This document shows positions 12,364 to 25,605 of a stretch of DNA of 64,000 nt, piece by piece. The position numbers were made by a program, and so were the translations under genes. The notes beneath the pieces were generated by a model. That model was not told the origin of the DNA. It worked only from the letters and a program-made list of their open reading frames with translations, and searched no databases. Each line of letters begins with the position of its first letter. Positions within the stretch are counted from its first letter, which is position 1. The DNA is from Carnegiea gigantea. Its lineage: Eukaryota; Streptophyta; Magnoliopsida; Caryophyllales; Cactaceae. Location of the stretch: positions 312,501-376,500 of the forward strand of contig JAKOGI010000566.1 in the NCBI GenBank assembly GCA_029747015.1, read 5' to 3'.

Positions 12364-14687
12364 TCTTGTGATTTTTATAACGATTAGTTTTAACCGCAAG
12401 CGCCCGATTCTCATTGAGCACTTAAGGGTCGATCCTCAGGGAAGTACTATGAATTAGATTATGAATAATCTAAACCAGTACGTTACCATCATTGAGAGTC
12501 CAGAGTTCCAAAATTCAGCTTGACTAAACTGCTAAACTAAATCCTGGAAAGCAGTAAGTAACCAAGAAGCAAAATCCATATGGGCAACACGACACCACCC
12601 ACATTGGAGCACCTCCAGCAGCAATCGACCCAACTTGTAGATCATCCCCATAGCAGAATCCAAACACAAAGCATCCCAAAAAAATATAGTTTGAAACAAA
12701 GTAGAACACTACCTCAAACCAGACGACACAGAGCAATTAAGTAGGGAAAAGCAGCTGAGCAATTACACCAGAAAGATTTGAAGCTAGCAATATGCATCCG
12801 AAACTTAACTGGAATTCAAATGAAATCAGAAAAACTCCAAAACCAAATCACACCAATATGAAACTCAAACCTGAATCTAAAAACTGAAAAATGAAATCAA
12901 AATCATGAATTGAAAACAGAAAAATCACTCTCTGCCTCGCCCCCTCTCGACTCTGCTCAAACTATATCCCCAAAAAAACTGCTCACATCTTTTCATTGCT
13001 CCATTAATCCCAGATTCAAAACCTTCCAACCGCTAGGAGATGAAGACGCAAACTCACTATAATTCTCTCTACTTTGATTAAAACGGTGAGAATATTCTGC
13101 AATTCTCTCTCTCATGGTCTCTATGATTCTATCAGTCATATTATTTATCTTCTTTTTAACCCTTGCCCATGTAGCATCAACATAATCTCAATAAGGGCAA
13201 GTACAAGTATTATGATTAGAAGACTCGCAATAATCGCACAAAACAGGAGACACAAAAGAGTGATATGGGTCATGTGAATCTATTAATGATCCTGGGGATA
13301 ATGATTAGCATGAAAATCATACTCGCCATGAGTTGGGTATCTAAAATTCTCGTTAGCTTGTCCAAACGCATAGGTATCCTAAGCTAGTTTTTCAAAGAAA
13401 TCTCATACCTCATCTTGAGTTTTAGATAATAATCCCAGTAAACCTCCAGGACAAATATACGCAATATAACTCCTACATTTAGCATTAAGACCCACACGAA
13501 TGACCTCACAAATTTTTCATTTTTGAAAATCATGATTGAATTGAGTACGATAATCATTAAGCCTCAATAAATAGCTCCAAAACGGTTCACCCTCATATCG
13601 TGGGAAATCGAAAACTGGCATGCTGGAATCTTTTTTTCAATTTTTAAAATTCTTCAATTTTTGGATTTTCAATTTGTTCTTTTGTTAAGATTTTCTTTTT
13701 TCTATTATTGTAATAAAAAGTAAGAGGAAAAACAATGACTCTATAAACTAATGACTAAAACTAAAACAAGACACCTAAATAATTAAGTTAACAAAATAAA
13801 CTAACAAAAAGAAAACCATATGGCCAAAAGAAAAGAAAGACAAAAAAGACTCAAACATCAAAAAGTAACCTAATACAAAAAATAGAAAAGAAGCACACAC
13901 ACAAAGCATGTACTCCATTTCTTTTGATTTTTTTGTTCTTGCGATCTTTTATTTTTTTATTTTTTTATTTTCTTTTAAAACACAAAACAAAATCAAAAAG
14001 TGAATCAACCCTTAAAACAATATACAAATAGAAAATGACCAAATATAAAACAAAAACACAACCACAAATAAACTAAAAGAAAATCAGAAAATAAACTACA
14101 CCTAAACAACCAAATTCTAAAAATAAAATTAAAACAAAAAATAAAACTCCTAAAATCAAAACTCAATAACACAGCAAATTCAACACAATCACAAGCAACA
14201 AGAATATATATGTTTCCGACCCTAAACAGTGCAGAAAAATCCAAATAAAAAATTAATTTCAAAAATCACAGAAAATTCTAGAAAACTCTACAAATTCTAA
14301 ATATATTCATACTGACTCTAAAAATCATGAGGAATCCAGGAAAAATATCAGCAGAAAAAAATTCAGGCCAAAACTAGTCCAAATAATTCAAACAGTAATC
14401 GAAAATCCTGGAAAACCTACACACAAACCAGATTGTTAGTTCTATTGTCTTTAGCAAATAATAACCTCTAAAAAGCAAAATGAAATTGATCTAAATAAAA
14501 ATCAAAATACTAACAAGAATAAAAAATAATCTAAACTAAATGACTAAAACTAAATAACACCTCAATCAAAACCAAAAATCACATTTATAAAACTATAAAA
14601 CAAAAATGACTCAAACGACTCAAATAACTAAACAACGACGCAACCTAATTTCACAATCGCCATTCCCTGGCAACGGCGCCAAAAACT
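12364..14687 (-). repeat. Array unit 2 (2324 bp)
   Basis: The LTR head begins TCTTGTG instead of TGTTGTG, so the LTR terminus is mutated. It shares this and the marker AGTACTATG with unit 4. The junction reads GATGAAGACGCAAACTC. The unit lacks the GATCAATTTCT segment. The PBS copy at its right end (about 14664-14681) is intact at GGCGCCA. Confidence 0.85.
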
Positions 14688-16987
14688 TGTTGTGATTTTT
14701 ATAACGATTAGTTTTAACCGCAAGCGCACGATTCTCGTTGAGCACTTAAGGGTCGATCCTCAGGGAAGTATTATGAATTAGATTACGAATAATCTAAACC
14801 AGTACGTTACCATCATTGAGAGTCCAGAGTTGCAAAATTCAGCTTGACTGAACTACTAAAGTAAATCCTCGAAAGCAGTAAGTAACCAAGAAGCAAAATC
14901 CATATGGGCAACACGACACCACCTACATTGGAGCACCTCCAGCAGCAATCGACCCAACTTATAGATCATCCCCACAGCGGAATCCGAACACAAAGCATCC
15001 TAAAAAAATATAGTTTGAAACAAAGTAGAACACTACCTCAAACCAGACGACACAGAGTAATTAAGTAGGGAAAACAGCTGAGCAATTACACCAGAAAGAT
15101 TTGAAGCTAGCAATATGCATCCGGAACTTAACTGGAATTCAAATGAAATCAGAAAAACCCTAAAACCAAATCACACCAATATGAAACTAAAACCCGAAAA
15201 ATGAAATCAAAATTATGAATTGAAAATAGAAAAATCACTCTCTGCCTCGCCCCCTCTCGACTCTGCTCAAACTATATCCCCAAAAAAAATGCTCACATCT
15301 TTTCGTTGCTCCATTAATGCCAGATTCAAAACCCTCCAACCGCTAGGAGATGAAGACGCAAACTCACTATAGTTCTCTCTACTTTGATTAAAACGGTGAG
15401 AATATTCAGCAATTCTGTCTCTCATGGTCTCTATGATTCTATCAGTCATATTATTTATCTTCTTTTTAACCCTTGCACATGTAGCATCAACATAATCTCA
15501 ATAAGGGCAAATACAAGTATTATGATTAGAAGACTCGAAATAATCGCACAAGACAGGAGACACAAAAGAGTGATATGGGTCATGTGAATCTATTAATGAT
15601 CCTGGGGATAGTGATTAGCATGACAATCATACTCGCCATCAGTTGGGTATCTAAAATTCTCGTTAGCTTGTCCAAACGCATAGGTATCCTAAGCTAGTTT
15701 TTCAAAGAAATCTCATACCTCATCGTGAGTTTTAAATAATAATTCCAGTAAACCTCCAGGACAAATATACTCAATATAACTCCTACATTCAGCATTAAGA
15801 CCCACACATATAACCTCACAAATTTTTCATTTTTGAAAATTATGATTGAATTGAGCACGATAATCATTAAGCCCCGATAAATAGCTCCAAAACGGTTCAC
15901 GCTCATATTGTGGGAAATCGAAAACTGGCATGCTGGAATCTTTTTTTCAATTTTTAAAATTTTTCATTGGATTTTCAATTTCTTCTTTTGTTAAGATTTT
16001 TTTTTCTATTATTGTAATAAAAAGTAAAAGGAAAAACAATGACTCTATAAACTAATGACTAAAACTAAAACAAGACACCTAAATAATTAAGTTAACAAAA
16101 TAAACTAACAAAAAGAAAACCATATGACCAAAAGAAAAGAAAGACAAAAAAGACTCAAACACCAAAAAATAACCTAATACAAAAAATAGAAAAGAAGCGC
16201 ACACACAAAGCATGTACACCATTTCTTTTGATTTTTTTGTTCTTGGGAATTTTTTTAAATTTTTTATTTTCTTTTAAAACACAAAACAAAATCAAAAAAA
16301 TGAATCAACCCTAAAAACAATATACAAACAGAAAATGACCAAATATAAAACAAAAACACAACCACAAATAAACTAAAAGAAAATCAGAAAATAAACTACA
16401 CCTAAACAACCAAATTCTAAAAATAAAATTAAAAAAGAAAATAAAACTCCTAAAATCAAAACTCAATAATACAGAAAATTCAACACAATCACAAGCAACA
16501 AGAATATATTTGTTTCCGACCCTAAACAGTGCAGAAAAATCCAAACAAAAAATTAATTTCAAAAATCACAGAAAATTCTAGAAAACTCTACAAATTCTAT
16601 ATATATTCATACTGACTCTAAAAATCTTCAGGAATCCAGGAAAAATATCAACAGAAAAAAATTCAGGCCAAAACTAGTCCAAATAATTCAAACAGTAATC
16701 GAAAATCCTGAAAAACCTACACACAAACCGGATTGTTAGTTCTATTGTCTTTAGCAAATAGTAACCTCTAAAAAGCAAAATGAAATTGATCTAAATAAAA
16801 ATCAAAATACTAACAAGAATAAAAAATAATCTAAACTAAATGGCTAAAACTAAATAACAACTCAATCAAAACTAAAAATCTCATTTATAAAACTATAAAA
16901 CAAAAACGACTCAAACGACTCACATAACTAAACAACGACGCAACCTAATTTCACAATCGCCATTCCCTGGCAACGGCGTCAAAAACT
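14688..16987 (-). repeat. Array unit 3 (2300 bp)
   Basis: The junction reads GATGAAGACGCAAACTC, as in unit 2. The leader half carries TCTATATATATTC and ATATCAACAG, variants shared with unit 8 rather than with its neighbours. The 60-aa chimeric ORF is intact (15267-15449). The PBS copy has GGCGTCA. Confidence 0.85.
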
Positions 16988-18550
16988 TCTTGTGATTTTT
17001 ATAACGATTAGTTTTAACCGCAAGCGCACGATTCTCATTGAGCACTTAAGGGTCGATCCTCAGGGAAGTACTATGAATTAGATTACGAATAATCTAAACC
17101 AGTACGTTACCATCATTGAGAGTCCAGAGTTCCAAAATTCAGCTTGACTGAACTACTAAAGTAAATCCTGGAAAGCAGTAAGTAACCAAGAAGCAAAATC
17201 CATATGGGCAACACGACACCAACTACATTGGAGCACCTCCAGCAGCAATCGACCCAACTTGTAGATCATCCCCACAGCGGAATCCGAACACAAAGCATCC
17301 CAAAAAAATATAGTTTGAAACAAAGTAGAAACACTACCTCAAACCAGACGACACAGAGCAATTAAGTAGGGAAAAGCAGCAGAGCAATTGCACCAGAAAG
17401 ATTTGAAGCTAGCAACATGCATCTGAAACTTAGTTGGAATTCAAATGAAATCAGAAAAACCCCAAAACCAAATCACTCCAATATGAAACTAAAACCTGAA
17501 AAATGAAATCAAAATTATGAATTGAAAACAAAAAAATCACTCTCTGCCTCGCCCCCTCTACACTCTGCTCAAACTATATCCCCAAAAAAATTGCTCACAT
17601 CTTTTCGTTGCTCCATTAATGCCAGATTCGAAACCTTCCAACCGGTAGGAGATGAAGAGCCAAACTCACTATAATTCTCTCTACTTTGATTAAAACGGTG
17701 AGAATATTCAGCAATTCTCTCTCTCACGGTCTCTATGATTCTATCAGTCATATTATTTATCTTCTTTTTAACCCTTGCACATGTAGCATGTACACCATTT
17801 CTTTTGATTTTTTTGTTCTTGGGTTTTTTTTTTAATTTTCTTTTAAAACACAAAACAAAATCGAAAAGTGAATCAACCCTAAAAGCAGTATACAAACAGA
17901 AATGACCAAATATAAAACAAAAACACAACCGCAAATAAACTAAAAAAATCAGAAAATAAACTAAACCTAAACAACCAAATTCTACAAATAAAATTAAAAC
18001 AGAAAATAAAACTCCTAAAATCAAAACTCAATAATACAAAAAATTCAACACAATCACAAGCAACAAGAATATAATTGTTTCCGACCCTAAACAATGCAGA
18101 AAAATCCAAACAAAAAATTAATTTCAAAAATTACAGAACATTCTAGAAAACTCTACAAATTCTAAATATATTCATACTGACTCTTAAAATCATGAGGAAT
18201 CCAGGAAAAATATCAGCAGAAAAAAATTCAGGCCAAAACTAGTCCAAATAATTCAAACACCAATCGAATCCTGGAAAACCTACACACAAAACAGATTGTT
18301 AGTTCTATTGTCTTTAGCAAATAATAACCTCTAAAAAGCAACATGAAACTGATCTAAATAAAAATCACAATACTAACAAGATTAAAAAATAATCCAAACT
18401 AAATGACTAAAACTAAATAACACCTCAATCAAAACCAAAAATCACATTTATAAAACTATAAGACAAAAATGACTCAAACGACTCAAATAACTAAACAACG
18501 ACGCAACCTAATTTCACAATCGCCATTCCCTGGCAACGGCGCCGAAAATT
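16988..18550 (-). repeat. Array unit 4, internally deleted (1563 bp)
   Basis: The head shares the TCTTGTG start and AGTACTATG with unit 2. About 750 bp of leader is missing at 17788: the text runs from GCACATGTAGCAT directly into GTACACCATTTC, consistent with deletion at a short AGCAT direct repeat. The deletion fuses two frames into a 151-aa minus-strand ORF (17569-18024) that is not a gene. Confidence 0.85.
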
Positions 18551-20919
18551 TGTTGTGATTTTTATAACGATTAGTTTTAACCGCAAGCGCACGATTCTCG
18601 TTGAACACATAAGGGCCGATCCTCAGGGAAGTATTATGAATTAGATTACGAATAATCTAAACCAGTACGTTACCATCATTGAGATTCCATAGTTGCAAAA
18701 TTCAGCTTGACTGAACTACTAAAGTAAATCCTGAAAAGCAGTAAGTAACGAAGAAGCAAAATCCATATGGGCAACACGACACCACCTACATTGGAGCACC
18801 TCCAGCAGCAATCGACCCAACTTGTAGATCATCCCCACAGCGGAATCCCGAACACAAAGCATCCCAAAAAAATATAGTTTGAAACAAAGTAGAACACTAC
18901 CTCAAACCAGACGACACAGAGCAATTAAGTAGGGAAAAGCAGCTGAGCAATTACACCAGAATGATTTGAAGCTAACAATATGCATCCGAAACTTAACTGG
19001 AATTCAAATGAAATCAGAAAACGCCAAAATCAAATTACACCAATATGAAACTAAAACCTGAATCTAAAAACTGAAAAATGAAATCAAAATCATGAATTGA
19101 AAACAGAAAAATCACTCTCTGCCTTGCCCCCTCTTGACTCTGCTCAAACTATATCCCCAAAAAAACTGCTCACATCTTTTCGTTGCTCCATTAATGCCAG
19201 ATTCAAAACCTTCCAACTGCTAGGAGATGAAGAGGCAAACTCACTATAGTTCTCTCTACTTTGATTAAAACGGCGAGAATATTTAGCAATTCCCTCTCTC
19301 ATGGTCTCTATGATTCTATCAGTCATATTATTTATCTTCTTTGTAATCCTTGCACTTGTAGCATCAACATAATCTCAATAAGGGCAAGTACAAGTATTAT
19401 GATTAGAAGACTCGCAATAATCGCACAAAACATGAGACACAAAAGAGTGATATGGGTCATGTGAATCTATTAACGATCCTGGGGATAATGATTAGCATGA
19501 AAATCATACTCGCCATGAGTTGGCTATCTAAAATTCTCGTTAGCTTGTCCAAAAGCATAGGTATCCTAAGCTAGTTTTTCAAAGAAATCTCATACCTCAT
19601 CTTGAGTTTTAGATAATAATCCCAGTAAACCTCCAGGACAAATATACTCAATATAACTCCTACATTTAGCATTAAGACCCACACAGATGACCTCACAAAT
19701 TTTTCATTTTTGAAAATTATGATTGAATTGAGCACGGTAATCATTAAACCTCGATAAATAGCTCCAAAACGGTTCACTCTCATATTGTGGGAAATCGAAA
19801 ACTGGCATGTTGGAATCTTTTTTTCAATTTTTAAAATTTTTCAATTTTTGGATTTTCAATTTGTTCTTTTGTTAAGATTTTTTTCTATTATTGTAATAAA
19901 AAGTAAAAGGAAAAACAATGACTCAATAAACTAATGACTAAAACTAAAACAAGACATCTAAATAATTAAGTTAACAAAATAAACAAAAAAAAAAGAAAAC
20001 CATATGACCAAAAGAAAAGAAAGACAAAAAAAACACTCAAACATCAAAAAGTAACCCAATACAAAACATAGAAAAGAAGCACACACACAAAGCATGTACA
20101 CCATTTCTTTTGAGTTTTTTGTTCTTGGGATTTTTTATTTTTTTATTTTTTTATTTTCTTTTAAAACACAAAACAAAATCAAAAAGTGGATCAACCCTAA
20201 AAACAATATACAAACAGAAAATGACTAAATATAAAACAAAAACGCAACCACAAATAAGCTAAAAGTAAATCAGAAAATAAACTACACCTAAGCAACCAAA
20301 TTCTAAAAAGAAAATTAAAACAGAAAATAAAACTCCTAAAATCAAAGCTTAATAATACAGAAAATTCAACACAATCACAAGCAACAAGAATATATTTGTT
20401 TCCGACCCTAAACAGTGCAGAAAAATCCAAACAACAAATTAATTTCAAAAATCACAGAAAATTCTAGAAAACTCTACAAATTCTAAATATATTCATACTG
20501 ACTCTAAAAATCATAAGGAACCCAGGAAAAATATCAGCAGAAAAAATTCAGGCCAAAACTAGTCCAAATAATTCAAACAGTGATCGAAAACCCTGGAAAA
20601 CCTACACTGATCAATTTCTGTTCTTTTTTTTTTTTGGTGGCATTTTTCCTACACACAAACCAGATTGTTAGTTGTATTGTCTTTAGCAAATAATAACCTC
20701 TAAAAAGCAAGATGAAACTGATCTAAATAAAACTCAAAATACTAACAAGATTAAAAAATCATCCAAACTAAATGACTAAAACTAAATAACACCACAATCA
20801 AAACCAAAAATCACATTTATAAAACCATAAGACAAAAATGACTCAAACAACTCAAAAAACTAAACAACGACGCAACCTAATTTCACAATCGCCATTCCCT
20901 GGCAACGGCGCCAAAAACT
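18551..20919 (-). repeat. Array unit 5 (2369 bp, longest)
   Basis: The truncated head joins at GATGAAGAGGCAAACTC (about 19230). The unit contains the GATCAATTTCT segment between two CCTACAC repeats (about 20603-20654) and the 60-aa chimeric ORF (19144-19326). Confidence 0.85.
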
Positions 20920-23263
20920 TGTTGTGACTTTTATAACGATTAGTTTTAACCGCAAGTGCACGATTCTCGTTGAGCACTTAAGGGTCGATCCTCAGGTAAG
21001 TATTGTGAATTAGATTACGAATAATCTAAACCAGTACGTTGCTATCATTGAGAGTCCAGAGTTGCAAAATTCAGCTTGACTGAACCACTAAAGTAAATCC
21101 TGGAAAGCAGTAAGTAACCAAGAAGCAAAATTCATATGGGCAACACGACACCACCTACATTGGAGCACCTCCAGCAGCAATCGACCCAACTTGTAGATCA
21201 TCCCCACAGCGGAATCCGAACGCAAAGCATCCCAAAAAAATATAGTTTGAAACAAAGTAGAACACTACCTCAAACCAGACGACATGGGGCAATTAAGTAG
21301 GGAAAAGCAGCTGAGCAATTACACCAGAAAGATTTGAAGCTAGCAATATACATCCGAAACTTAACTGGAATTCAAATGAAATCAGAAAAGCCCCAAAACC
21401 AAATCACACCAATATGAAACTAAAACCTGAATCTAAAAACTGAAAAATGAAATCAAAATCATGAATTGAAAACAGAAAAATCACTCTCTGCCTCCCCCCC
21501 TCTCGACTCTGCTCAAACTATATTCCCAAAAAAACTGCTCACATCTTTTCGTTGCTCCATTAATGCCAGATTCAAAACCTTCCAACCGCAAGGAGATAAA
21601 GAGAAAACTCACTATAATTCTCTCTACTTTGATTAAAATGGTGAGAATATTCAGCAATTCTCTCTCTCACGGTCTCTATGAATCTATCAGTCATATTATT
21701 TATCTTCTTTTTAACCCTTGCACATGTAGCATCAACATAATCTCAATAAGGGCAAGTACAAGTATTATGATCAGAAGACTCGCAATAATCGCACGAAACA
21801 GGAGACACAAAAGAGTGATATAGGTCATGTGAATCTATTAATGATCCTGGGGATAATGATTAGCATGAAAATCATACTCGCCATGAGTTGGGTATCTAAA
21901 ATTCTTGTTAGCTTGTCCAAACGCATACGTTTCCTAAGCCAGTTTTTCAAAGAAATCTCATACCTCATCTTGAGTTTTAAATAATAATCCCAGTAAACCT
22001 CCAGGACAAATATACTCAATATAACTCCTACATTTAGCATTAAGACCCACACAGATGACCTCACAAATTTTATTTTTGAAAATTATGATTGAATTGAGCA
22101 CGATAATCATTAAGCCTCGATAAATAGCTCCAAAACGGTTCACGCTCGTATGGTGGGAAATTGAAAACTGGCATGCTAGAATCTTTTTTTCGATTTTTGG
22201 ATTTTCAATTTGTTCTTTTGTTAAGATTTTTTTTTCTATTATTGTAATAAAAAGTAAAAGGAAAAACAATGACTCTACAAACTAATGACTAAAACTAAAA
22301 CAAGACACCTAAATAATTAAGTTAACAAAATAAACTAACAAAAAGAAAACCATATGACCAAAAGAAAAGAAAGACAAAAAAGACTCAAACATCAAAAAGT
22401 AACCTAATACAAAAAATAGAAAAGAAGCACACACACAAAGCATGTACACCATTTCTTTTGATTTTTTTGTTCTTGGGATTTTTTATTTTTTTATTTTCCT
22501 TTAAAACACAAAACAAAATCAAAAAGTGAATCAACCTTAAAAACAATATACAAACAGAAAATGACCAAATATAAAACAAAAACATAACCACAAATAAACT
22601 AAAAGAAAATCAGAAAATAAACTACACCTAAACAACCAAATTCTAAAAATAAAATTAAAACCGAAAATAAAACTCCTAAAATCAAAACTCAATGATACAG
22701 AAAATTCAACACAATCACAAGCAGCAAGAATATATTTGTTTCCGACCTTAAACAGTGCAGAAAAATCCAAACAAAAAATTAATTTCAAAAGTCACAGAAA
22801 ATTTTAGAAAACTCTACAAATTCTAAATATATTCATAGCGACTCTAAAAATCATGAGGAATCTAGGAAAAATATCAGCAGAAAAAAATTCAGGCCAAAAC
22901 TAGTCCAAATAATTCAAACAGTAATCGAAAATCCTGGAAAACCTACACTGATCAATTTCTATTCCTTTTTTTTTTTTGGGTGGCGTTTTTCCTACACACA
23001 AACCAGATTGTTAGTTCTATTGTCTTTAGCAAATAATAACCTCTAAAAAGAAAAATGAAACTGATCTAAATAAAAATCAAAATACTAACAAGATTAAAAA
23101 AATAATCTAAACTAGATGACTAAAACTAAATAGCAACTCAATCAAAACCAAAAATCACATTTATAAAACTATAAAACAAAAATGACTCAAGCGACTCGAA
23201 TAAGTAAACAACGACGCAACCTAATTTCACAATCGCCATTCCCTGGCAACGGCGCCGAAAACT
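20920..23263 (-). repeat. Array unit 6 (2344 bp)
   Basis: The head has the variants TGTTGTGACTTTT, GGTAAGTATTGTG and GAACCACTAAAG, shared with unit 8. The junction is altered to GATAAAGAGAAAACTC. The GATCAATTTCT segment is present (about 22949). The short ORF start is lost (CACGG in place of CATGG). Confidence 0.85.
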
Positions 23264-25605
23264 TGTTGTGATTTTTATAACGATTAGTTTTAACCGCAAG
23301 CGCACGATTCTCGTTGAGCACTTAAGGGTCGATCCTCAGGTAAGTATTATGAATTAGATTACGAATAATCCAAACCAGTACGTTGCTATCATTGAGAGTC
23401 CAGAGTTGCAAAATTCAGCTTGACTGAACTACTAAAGTAAATCCTCGAAAGCAGTAAGTAACCAAGAAGCAAAATCCATATGGGCAACACGACACCACCT
23501 ACATTGGAGCACCTCCAGCAGCAATCGACCCAACTTGTAGATCATCCCCACAGCGGAATCCGAACACAAAGCATCCCAAAAAAATATAGTTTGAACCTCA
23601 AACCAGACGATACAGAGCAATTAAGTAGGGAAAAGCAGCTGAGCAATTACACCAGAAAGATTTGAAGCTAGCAATATACATCCGAAACTTAACTGGAATT
23701 CAAATGAAATCAGAAAAACCCCAAAACCAAATCACACTAATATTAAACTAAAACCTGAATCTAAAAACTGAAAAATGAAATCAAAATCATGAATTGAAAA
23801 CAGAAAAATCACTCTCTGCCTCGCCCCCTCTCGACTCTGTGCAAACTATATCCCCAAAAAAACTGCTCACATCTTTTCGTTGCTCCATTAATGCCAGATT
23901 CAAAACCTTCCAATCGCTAGGAGATGAAGAGGCAAACTCACTATAATTCTATCTACTTTGATTAAAACAGTGAGAATATTCAGCAATTCTCTCTCTCACG
24001 GTCTCTATGATTCTATCAGTCATATTATTTATCTTCTTTTTAACCCTTGCACATGTAGAATCAACATAATCTCAATAAGGGCAAGCACAAGTATTAGGAT
24101 TAGAAGACTCGCAATAGTCGCACGAAACAAGAGACACAAAAGAGTGATATGGGTCATGTGAATCTATTAATGATCCTGGGGATAATGATTAGCATGAAAA
24201 TCATACACGCCATGAGTTGGGTATCTAAAATTCTCGTTAGCTTGTCCAAACGCATAGGTATCCTAAGTTAGTTTTTCAAAGAAATCTCATACCTCATCTT
24301 GAGTTTTAGATAATAATCCCAGTAAACCTCCAGGACAAATATACTCAATCTAACTCCTACATTTAGCATTAAGACCCACACAGATGGCCTCACAAATTTT
24401 TCATTTTTGAAAATTATGATTGAATTGAGCACGATAATCGTTAAGTCTCGATAAATAGCTCCAAAACGGTTCACGCTCATATTGTGAGAAATTGAAAACT
24501 GGCATGCTGGAAGCTTTTTTTCAATTTTTTAAATACTTCAATTTTCGGATTTTCAATTTGTTCTTTTGTTAAGATTTTTTTTTCTATTATTGTAATAAAA
24601 AGTAAAAGGAAAAACAATGACTCTATAAACTAATGACTAAAACTAAAACAAGACACCTAAATAATTAAGTTAACAAAATAAACTAACAAAAAGAAAACCA
24701 TATGACCAAAACAAAAGAAAGACAAAAAAACACTCAAACATCAAAAAGTAACCTAATGCAAAAAATAGAAAAGAAGCACACACACAAAGCATGTACACCA
24801 TTTCTTTTGATTTTTTTGTTATTGGGATTTTTTATTTTTTTATTTTCTTTTAAAACACAAAACAAAATCAAAAAGTGAATCAACCCTAAAAACAATATAC
24901 AAACAGAAAATGACCAAATATAAAACAAAAACACAACCACAAATAAACTAAAAGAAAATCAGAAAATAAACTACATCTAAACAACCAAATTCTAAAAATA
25001 AAAACAGAAAATAAAACTCCTAAAATCAAAACTCAATAATACAGAAAATTCAAAACAATCACAAGCAACAAGAATATATTTGTTTCCGACCCTAAACAGT
25101 GGAGAAAAATCCAAACAAAAAATTAATTTCAAAAATCACAGAAAATTCTAGAAAACTCTACAAATTCTAAATATATTCATAGTGACTCTAAAAATCATGA
25201 GGAATCTGGGAAAAATATCAGCAGAAAAAAATTCAGGCCAAAACTAGTCTAAATAATTCAAACAGTGATCGAAAATCCTGGAAAACCTACACTGATCAAT
25301 TTCTGTTCCTTTTTTTTTTGGGTGGCGTTTTTCCTACACACAGACCAGATTGTTAGTTCTATTGTCTCTAGCAAATAATAACCTCTAAAAAGCAAAATGA
25401 AACAGATCTAAATAAAAATCAAAATACTAACAAGATTAAAAAAATAATCTAAACTAAATGACTAAAACTAAATAACAACTCAATCAAAACCAAAAATCAC
25501 ATTTATAAAACTATAAAACAAAAATGACTCAAATGACTCAAATAACTAAACAACGACGCAACCTAATTTCACAATCGCCATTCCCTGGCAACGGCGCCAA
25601 AAACT
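23264..25605 (-). repeat. Array unit 7 (2342 bp)
   Basis: The head lacks about 20 bases near 23595 (TTTGAACCTCAAACC). The junction is GATGAAGAGGCAAACTC, the GATCAATTTCT segment is present (about 25290), and the ORF start is lost as in unit 6. Confidence 0.85.
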
